Shown here in pieces: positions 57,484 to 64,000 of a stretch of 64,000 bases of DNA. Positions within the stretch are counted from its first letter, which is position 1, and each line of letters begins with the position of its first letter. The DNA lies in assembly GCF_026241095.1 (NCBI RefSeq), contig NZ_JAPFGB010000017.1:62001-126000 (forward strand). Direction: 5' to 3'. The position numbers were made by a program, and so were the translations under genes. The DNA is from Saccharopolyspora sp. NFXS83. Lineage in GTDB: Bacteria; Actinomycetota; Actinomycetes; Mycobacteriales; Pseudonocardiaceae. The notes beneath the pieces were generated by a model that was given only the letters and a program-made list of their open reading frames with translations, had not been told where the DNA came from and searched no databases.

Positions 57484-58460
57484 CCGCGGCGGTCAAAGAC
57501 GAACTGAGCCGGTTGCCGGTGACCAAGACCTGCTGCCGCAGATCCGAGGTCTCCTCGCTGCTGCGGTTCGCGGGCGGGCTGCACATCGTCGCCGGCCGCG
57601 TCGTGGTGGAAGCCGAACTCGACAGCGGTTCCTCGGCCCGCAGGCTGCGCAAGGAAGTCCACGAGCTGTTCGGGCACCACTCCGACGTGCACATGATCAC
57701 CTCCGGTGGCTTGCGCAAGGGCACCCGGTACGTGGTGCGCGTGGTCAAGGACGGCGAGAGCCTCGCCCGCCAGACGGGCCTGCTCGACCCGCGGGGACGC
57801 CCGGTGCGCGGCCTGCCCGCGCACGTGGTCTCCGGCGGATCGTGCGATTCGGAATCCGCGTGGCGCGGGGCGTTCCTCGCCCACGGCTCGCTCACCGAAC
57901 CGGGCCGCTCCTCGGCTCTGGAGGTGACCTGCCCCGGACCGGAGGCGGCGCTCGCCCTCGTCGGGGCGGCGCGCAGGCTCGGCGTGCAGGCGAAGTCCCG
58001 CGAGGTCCGCGGCGCCGACCGCGTCGTGGTCCGCGACGGCGACGCCATCGGCGCGCTGCTGACCAAGCTCGGCGCGCACTCCAGCGTGCTGTCCTGGGAG
58101 GAGCGGCGGATGCGCCGCGAGGTGCGGGCCACCGCGAACCGGCTCGCGAACTTCGACGACGCGAACCTGCGCCGGTCCGCCCGCGCGGCGGTCGCCGCGG
58201 CGGCCCGCGTGCAGCGCGCCCTGGATCTGCTCGGGCCCACCGCACCCGATCACCTGCTGGTCGCCGGTCGGCTCCGGCTCGCGCACCGGCAGGCGTCGCT
58301 GGACGAGTTGGGGCAGCTCGCCGATCCGCCGATGACCAAGGACGCGGTGGCGGGCCGCATAAGGCGTCTGCTGGCGATGGCCGACAAGCGGGCGAGGGAG
58401 CTCAACCTCCCCGACACCGAATCAGCCGTCACTTCAGAGCTCCTCGAAGCCGAGGTCTGA
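57474..58460 (+). CDS. whiA: sporulation/cell-division regulator WhiA
   Basis: This 328-residue protein has an N-terminal LAGLIDADG-like fold that has lost nuclease activity ([26 protein letters not shown]) and a C-terminal helix-turn-helix (about residues 255-315, [25 protein letters not shown], split). In Streptomyces WhiA works with WhiB to start sporulation septation, which fits a filamentous organism. It starts at GTG 57474 after GAGGAG. A strong hairpin terminator follows and ends the uvrC-whiA run. Confidence 0.95.
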   Translation: MAMTAAVKDELSRLPVTKTCCRRSEVSSLLRFAGGLHIVAGRVVVEAELDSGSSARRLRKEVHELFGHHSDVHMITSGGLRKGTRYVVRVVKDGESLARQTGLLDPRGRPVRGLPAHVVSGGSCDSESAWRGAFLAHGSLTEPGRSSALEVTCPGPEAALALVGAARRLGVQAKSREVRGADRVVVRDGDAIGALLTKLGAHSSVLSWEERRMRREVRATANRLANFDDANLRRSARAAVAAAARVQRALDLLGPTAPDHLLVAGRLRLAHRQASLDELGQLADPPMTKDAVAGRIRRLLAMADKRARELNLPDTESAVTSELLEAEV

Positions 58461-58480
58461 AGGAACCCGAGCGCTGAGCG

Positions 58481-58517
58481 AGCGGACCGTTCGCCCGAGG
58501 TGGGCGAACGGTCCGCT
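58481..58517 (+). terminator. hairpin terminator after whiA
   Basis: Arms AGCGGACCGTTCGCCC (58481-58496) and GGGCGAACGGTCCGCT (58502-58517) pair perfectly over 16 bp with a GAGGT loop, followed by TTCCGTT. It lies between whiA and the convergent GH16 gene. Confidence 0.8.
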
Positions 58518-58552
58518 TTCCGTTCCAGCGCCCGGATCACCGGGCGGTCAGG

Positions 58553-59527
58553 TCACTTGTTGTAGACGGCGATGTAGTCCACGAGCATCGGGTGACCGCC
58601 CTCGGTGGCCTCGGTCGGCGTGGTGATGCCCGAGTTCTTGTCCGGGAACTGGCCGCCGATCGCGACGTTGAGCAGCACGAAGTAGCCCTCGTGCGAAGTC
58701 ATGTTCGTCCACGCGGTCGGGTTCACGTCGGTTTCCTTCACCGAGTGGTACTGCTGGCCGTCCACGTACCAGCGGAGTTCCTCGACGTCACCGGTGCGGT
58801 CCCATTCGAACCGGTAGGTGTGGAAGGCCTCCTGGCAGGTGCTGTCCGGGCATTCCCGGCTGTTGACCAGGCCGTCGGTCTCCAAGCAGGAACCGCCGGG
58901 GGAGACGTCGCAGTGCAGCACGCCGTACACGCGGTTCTCGGCGTTGACGTTCTCCATGATGTCGTACTCGCCGATGCCGGGCCAGCTCCAGAGATCTTCG
59001 CGGTACGGCGATCCGAGCGCCCAGAACGCGGGCCAGTACCCGAGCGCCTTGTCCGCCGCCACGTCCGGCATCTGGATGCGGCCCTCGATGCGCATCACGC
59101 CGCCTTCTTCGGCTTTGAAGTCGCCGCGCTGCGTCTCGATGCGCGACGACGTCCAGCCGCCCGCGTCGTCCTTCTGCGGGGTGATCACCAGGTTGCCGTT
59201 GCCGTCCTGGCCCAGGTTGGAGGGGTCGGCGGTGTAGTTCTGGATCTCACCGGTGCCCCAGTTGCCGGGGCCGCCGGGGTAGCCGTGACCGGTGTCGACC
59301 TTCCAGTCCTCGCCGGGAGGCGCACCGGCTTCGCCGGTGAAGTCGTCGCCGAAGCTGAGCGTCCAGCCCTCGTCCGGCGGCGGGACGTCCGCTCCGGCAG
59401 GGGCGTTGACCAGGCCGGTGAGGCCGATGCCCGCGGCGAGCGCGACGGCGGCCACGCGGCCTCGCCGCCTCGGCGCGAGTGCGGTCGCGCCCTCGTTGGT
59501 GTGCCGCGACTTTCCGGGCAGCGCCAT
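58553..59527 (-). CDS. secreted glycoside hydrolase family 16 (beta-glucanase type)
   Basis: This 324-residue secreted enzyme has a twin-arginine-rich n-region followed by a hydrophobic core and an AGA cleavage-type site (about residues 40-47). The GH16 domain (about 55-322) carries the catalytic E-x-D-x-x-E motif in GIGEYDIMENVN, with the flanking Trp-rich loops GYWPAFWALG. It should hydrolyse a beta-1,3- or mixed-linkage glucan outside the cell. ATG 59527 follows GGAGGAAGGA. A perfect palindrome of the LacI-family glucan type sits about 120 bases upstream, suggesting sugar-induced control. Confidence 0.9.
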   Translation of the reverse strand: MALPGKSRHTNEGATALAPRRRGRVAAVALAAGIGLTGLVNAPAGADVPPPDEGWTLSFGDDFTGEAGAPPGEDWKVDTGHGYPGGPGNWGTGEIQNYTADPSNLGQDGNGNLVITPQKDDAGGWTSSRIETQRGDFKAEEGGVMRIEGRIQMPDVAADKALGYWPAFWALGSPYREDLWSWPGIGEYDIMENVNAENRVYGVLHCDVSPGGSCLETDGLVNSRECPDSTCQEAFHTYRFEWDRTGDVEELRWYVDGQQYHSVKETDVNPTAWTNMTSHEGYFVLLNVAIGGQFPDKNSGITTPTEATEGGHPMLVDYIAVYNK

Positions 59528-60895
<1,368 letters not shown>

Positions 60896-60918
60896 CGGGC
60901 TCGTTCTGCTCTGAGCTC

Positions 60919-61076
60919 GGGTGGCGGAACCTCAGTGGTCCTCCCGCTGCGGGATCAATTTCCCAAGTGGCTCCGCCACGAGGGAAATTGCTGTCCTCGC
61001 GAGAGGACCACTGAGAACCCGCCGGTGGTGCGGCTGCGTGCGCGGTCACTGCTCATCGGCTTCGCCGCTGACAGGA
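60919..61076 (+). repeat. dispersed intergenic repeat, copy F (best preserved)
   Basis: It starts GGGTGGCGGAACCTCAG (60919-60935). Outer stem CTCAGTGGTCCTC (60931-60943) pairs exactly with 61003-61015, middle arms CAATTTCCC (60956-60964) with GGGAAATTG (60982-60990), and tip GTGGC/GCCAC (60967-60971, 60975-60979). GAACCCGCCGGTG follows, then the end module ATCGGCTTCGCCGCTGACAGG at about 61054-61074. It occupies most of the 304-base gap between gap and pgk; the rest is empty. Confidence 0.85.
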
Positions 61077-61199
61077 CGATGGGCGGTTGTGGTCGGACGC
61101 TCGGACGGCGGGATCACGAGTTCGGATGGTCGGAAGCTTTGTGAAGGTCCCGCATGAGCCGTGCTCGTGCGGGACTTCTCTTTCATGTGAGGAGCAGAC

Positions 61200-62402
61200 G
61201 TGAACAACCTCGACGATCTGCTGTCCGAAGGGGTCCGGGGGCGACGCGTGCTGGTGCGCGCCGACCTCAACGTTCCGCTGGACGGCGACAAGATCACCGA
61301 CGACGGCCGGGTGCGGGCGTCGCTGCCGACGATCGAGAAGCTGACCGGGGCCGGTGCGCGGGTCGTCGTGACCGCCCACCTCGGCCGCCCGAAGGGCGAG
61401 CCGGACCCGCAGTTCTCGCTGGCCCCGGTGGCGCGGAGGCTCGGCGAACTGCTGGGCACCGAGGTGCCGGTCGCCGGTGACGTGACCGGCGACTCCGCCC
61501 GCTCGGTGGTGGACGGCCTGGCCGACGGTTCGGTGGCGCTGCTGGAGAACGTGCGCTTCGACGCCCGCGAGACCAGCAAGGACGAGGCCGAGCGCGGCGC
61601 GTTCGCCCGCGAACTGGCCGACCTCGTCGGCGATGGCGCGGCGTTCGTGTCCGACGGATTCGGCGTCGTGCACCGCAAGCAGGCCTCCGTCTACGACGTG
61701 GCGAAGCTGCTGCCGGGTTACGCGGGCGGCCTGGTGCTGTCCGAAGTGGACGTGCTGCGCACGCTCACCGGTCACCCGAAGCGGCCGTACGTGGTGGTGC
61801 TGGGCGGTTCCAAGGTCTCCGACAAGTTCGGCGTGATCGAGGCGCTGCTGCCGAAGGTGGACAAGCTGCTCATCGGCGGCGGCATGGCCTACACCTTCCT
61901 GGCCGCCCAAGGCCACCAGGTCGGCTCCTCGCTGCTGCAGAACGACCAGCTCGACGCCACCCGCGAGCTGCTGGCGAACCACGCCGACAAGCTGGTGCTG
62001 CCGGTGGACGTGGTGGCCGCAGATGCTTTCGCGGCCGATGCGAAGACCCAGGTGGTCGACGCCGACGCGATCCCCGAAGGCTGGATGGGCCTGGACATCG
62101 GCCCCCGCAGCGTGGAGCTGTTCGCCGAGACGCTGCGCGCGGCCAAGACCGTGTTCTGGAACGGGCCCGCGGGCGTGTTCGAGTTCGAGGCGTTCGCGGC
62201 GGGCACCCGCGGCGTGGCGCAGTCCATCGTCGACTCGGACGCGTTCAGCGTCGTCGGCGGCGGCGACTCGGCGGCTGCGGTGCGCAGCCTGGGCCTGCCC
62301 GAGGACGGCTTCTCGCACATCTCCACCGGCGGCGGTGCCTCGTTGGAGTTCCTGGAAGGCAAGGACCTGCCGGGCGTCGCGGTGTTGGAGGGGAACGACT
62401 GA
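61200..62402 (+). CDS. pgk: phosphoglycerate kinase
   Basis: This 400-residue enzyme makes ATP from 1,3-bisphosphoglycerate. Motifs are [13 protein letters not shown] (substrate loop), [10 protein letters not shown], the [12 protein letters not shown] hinge and [12 protein letters not shown] with GGGDSAAA for nucleotide binding. GTG 61200 follows GAGGAG. Its stop codon TGA shares its last base with the tpiA start ATG, so the two are coupled. Confidence 0.98.
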   Translation: MNNLDDLLSEGVRGRRVLVRADLNVPLDGDKITDDGRVRASLPTIEKLTGAGARVVVTAHLGRPKGEPDPQFSLAPVARRLGELLGTEVPVAGDVTGDSARSVVDGLADGSVALLENVRFDARETSKDEAERGAFARELADLVGDGAAFVSDGFGVVHRKQASVYDVAKLLPGYAGGLVLSEVDVLRTLTGHPKRPYVVVLGGSKVSDKFGVIEALLPKVDKLLIGGGMAYTFLAAQGHQVGSSLLQNDQLDATRELLANHADKLVLPVDVVAADAFAADAKTQVVDADAIPEGWMGLDIGPRSVELFAETLRAAKTVFWNGPAGVFEFEAFAAGTRGVAQSIVDSDAFSVVGGGDSAAAVRSLGLPEDGFSHISTGGGASLEFLEGKDLPGVAVLEGND

Positions 62403-63187
62403 TGGCCAGAACTCCGCTGATCGCGGGCAACTGGAAGATGAACCTGAACCACCTCGAGGCGATCGCCCTGGTGCAGAAGGTCGCCTTCGCGTTGCCGGAG
62501 AAGTACTTCGCGAAGGTCGAGGTGGCGGTGATCCCGCCGTTCACCGACATCCGCAGCGTGCAGACCCTCATCGACGGCGACAAGCTGCTGCTCAAGCACG
62601 GCGCGCAGGACGTCTCCGAGCACGACTCCGGCGCCTACACCGGTGACGTGTCCGGACCGATGCTGGCCAAGCTCGGCTGCAGCTACGTGGTCGTCGGGCA
62701 CTCCGAGCGCCGCGAGTACCACGCGGAGACCGACGAGGTCGTGAACCGCAAGGTGCGGGCGACGCTGAAGAACGGCATGTCGCCGATCCTGTGCGTGGGC
62801 GAGCAGCTCGACGTCCGCGAATCCGGCGGGCACGTCGAGCACTGCACCGCGCAGTTGATCAACGCGCTCAAGGGCCTCAAGGCCGAGCAGATCCGCGAGG
62901 TCGTGGTGGCCTACGAACCGGTGTGGGCCATCGGCACCGGCAAGGTCGCCACCGCCGACGACGCGCAGGAGGTGTGCGCGGCGCTGCGGGCGGCGCTGGC
63001 CGAGAAGTACGGCAAGGAGATCGCCGACGAGGTCCGCGTGCTCTACGGCGGCTCGGTGAAGTCCAGCAACATCGGTGAGCTGATCGGCCAGACCGACGTG
63101 GACGGCGCACTGGTCGGCGGCGCGAGCCTCAACGGCGACGAGTTCACCAAGCTCAGCGCCATGGCGGCGGGCGGCCCGCTGCCGTGA
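62402..63187 (+). CDS. tpiA: triosephosphate isomerase
   Basis: This 261-residue TIM-barrel enzyme interconverts dihydroxyacetone phosphate and glyceraldehyde 3-phosphate. It has GNWKMNLN (catalytic Lys), VGHSERREY (His), [12 protein letters not shown] (Glu) and [12 protein letters not shown] 62402 overlaps the pgk stop by one base. It is followed by secG after 225 bases in which I saw nothing notable. Confidence 0.98.
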   Translation: MARTPLIAGNWKMNLNHLEAIALVQKVAFALPEKYFAKVEVAVIPPFTDIRSVQTLIDGDKLLLKHGAQDVSEHDSGAYTGDVSGPMLAKLGCSYVVVGHSERREYHAETDEVVNRKVRATLKNGMSPILCVGEQLDVRESGGHVEHCTAQLINALKGLKAEQIREVVVAYEPVWAIGTGKVATADDAQEVCAALRAALAEKYGKEIADEVRVLYGGSVKSSNIGELIGQTDVDGALVGGASLNGDEFTKLSAMAAGGPLP

Positions 63188-63412
63188 TCGCGCACCGGCG
63201 GTGACCCGGTCCGCGCGGCGTCGTCCGATCGACCCGCGCGGACCGGTACCCTCACCACCCGTGCCCGCCCGGGGAGCGGGTCCTGCGCGGCCGGAGCGGT
63301 CGTCGCACCGACCCGAACTCGATGGAACACCGGCGCTAAGGCGGACGGCGGTCCACCGGATGAACGCCACCCGGTACTCTCGGTGGCGAACCGCTGTGTG
63401 AACGAGGACGTG

Positions 63413-63646
63413 ATGAATCTAATCCTGCAGATCGGCCTGATCCTGACGAGCGTGCTGCTGGTGCTGCTGGTCCTGCTGCACCGGGCCAAGGGCGGCGGGC
63501 TCTCCTCGCTCTTCGGCGGCGGCATGCAGTCGAGCCTGTCCGGTTCCAGCGTGGCGGAGAAGAACCTGGACCGGATCACGATGGTGGTCATCGCGGTCTG
63601 GGTGATCTGCATCATCGGAACCGGGCTGCTGATCAAGATCGGTTGA
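63413..63646 (+). CDS. secG: protein translocase subunit SecG
   Basis: This 77-residue Sec translocon component has two transmembrane helices (about residues 2-22 and 54-74) and the conserved loop LLHRAKGGGLSSLFGGG between them. Start chosen at ATG 63413 because GAGGA sits just upstream and homologues begin close to LILQI; ten extra in-frame codons upstream are not conserved. Position after tpiA is usual for actinobacteria. Confidence 0.95.
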   Translation: MNLILQIGLILTSVLLVLLVLLHRAKGGGLSSLFGGGMQSSLSGSSVAEKNLDRITMVVIAVWVICIIGTGLLIKIG

Positions 63647-63731
63647 CGGTCCGGCGAGCTGGCAGCGGTCAACCAACAGCGGCCGGCCGGTGGGCGGCCG
63701 GTCCTCCGTGCGGCTTGGTGGGTGAGAGTGC

Positions 63732-64000
63732 ATGACTGGCGGTAACGCGATCCGGGGCACGCGCGTCGGCGCGGGCCCGATGGGCGAGACCGAGCGAGGC
63801 GAGTCTGCCCCGCGCAGGCGAGTGGACTACTGGTGCGCCAACGGCCACCACACGCGGCCGTTCTTCTCGATGGACGCCGAGGTACCGGACCAGTGGGACT
63901 GCCCCCGTTGTGGTCTACCCGCGGGCCAGGACGAGCAGAACCCGCCGGAGGCGCGGCGCAACGAGCCGTACAAGAGCCACTTGGCGTACGTCAAGGAGCG
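63732..64000 (+). CDS. rbpA: RNA polymerase-binding protein RbpA (3' end cut off)
   Basis: This is the first 89 codons of RbpA, an actinobacterial protein that binds the principal sigma factor and RNA polymerase and stabilises the open complex. It shows the N-terminal tail GGNAIRGTRVGAGPMGE, the zinc site WCANGHHTRPFFSMDAE ... WDCPRCG, and the start of the sigma-interaction part (YKSHLAYVKER). The window ends before its stop codon; full-length relatives are about 110-125 residues. Confidence 0.95.
   Translation, partial: MTGGNAIRGTRVGAGPMGETERGESAPRRRVDYWCANGHHTRPFFSMDAEVPDQWDCPRCGLPAGQDEQNPPEARRNEPYKSHLAYVKE

Overview
The window is very GC-rich, uses GTG starts freely, and is packed with actinobacterial marker genes: RbpA, mIHF, WhiA, XRE/DUF5753 plus DUF397 pairs, EspC-like type VII proteins, an actinobacterial PriA and long-form HisG. 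Gene content and order (mihF-gmk-rpoZ-coaBC-metK-...-priA-...-def-fmt-rsmB-...-rpe-rib genes, then uvrC-rapZ-yvcK-whiA-gap-pgk-tpiA-secG-rbpA) fit a filamentous actinomycete of the Pseudonocardiales. Saccharopolyspora or a relative is my best guess, but it is an inference. I saw no rRNA, tRNA, CRISPR array or insertion sequence.

Layout. (1) 1-9.3 kb is accessory: a minus-strand set of type VII secretion-like small proteins (60-3611), an XRE/DUF397 pair, a small cysteine-containing ORF with possible frame breaks upstream, an unusually low-GC NACHT NTPase with a membrane domain (5721-7793), and a divergent SDR/TetR pair around a perfect operator-like inverted repeat. (2) 9.3-12.2 kb looks decayed: a glycosyltransferase with a frameshift and an in-frame stop, a small secreted protein behind a 30-bp perfect palindrome, and a probable alpha/beta-hydrolase relic. 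(3) 12.2-16.1 kb has an asparagine-type amino-acid permease, a membrane Ser/Thr kinase translationally coupled to a lipoprotein, and a small unknown gene. (4) 16.6-24.9 kb is core: mihF, gmk, rpoZ, coaBC, metK, a Nudix gene, hisG, trmL and a catalytically degenerate priA. (5) 25-32.3 kb carries cell-envelope genes (lipoprotein deacetylase, membrane-anchored glycoside-hydrolase-like protein), the K+ transporter pair ktrB/ktrA and ggt. (6) 32.5-44.4 kb is core again: def-fmt-rsmB, a deaminase, a divergent ECF sigma/anti-sigma pair, OsmC, a permease, then rpe-ribD-ribE-ribBA-ribH and a PH-domain membrane protein. (7) 44.6-53.3 kb is accessory: GlsB-like protein, MFS transporter, class-1 DHOD-like enzyme, a 1292-residue ATPase/transmembrane/periplasmic-binding fusion, a GH172 (DUF2961) enzyme and a DUF7144 protein. 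(8) 53.5-64 kb has uvrC-rapZ-yvcK-whiA, a secreted GH16 glucanase with a LacI-family-type palindrome upstream, gap-pgk-tpiA, secG and the start of rbpA.

The strongest non-gene signal is a dispersed intergenic repeat present in at least six copies (20944, 24929, 28041, 32281, 37240, 60919). A conserved end (GGGTGGCGGAACCTCAG) is followed by a large nested hairpin and by a second module, TCAGCGGCTTCGCCGCTGA. The strongest protein novelty is the ATPase/PBP fusion at 47639-51517, which looks like a one-protein receptor joining an extracellular ligand-binding domain to an intracellular STAND-type switch. Functions are assigned from motifs read by eye; no database search was run.
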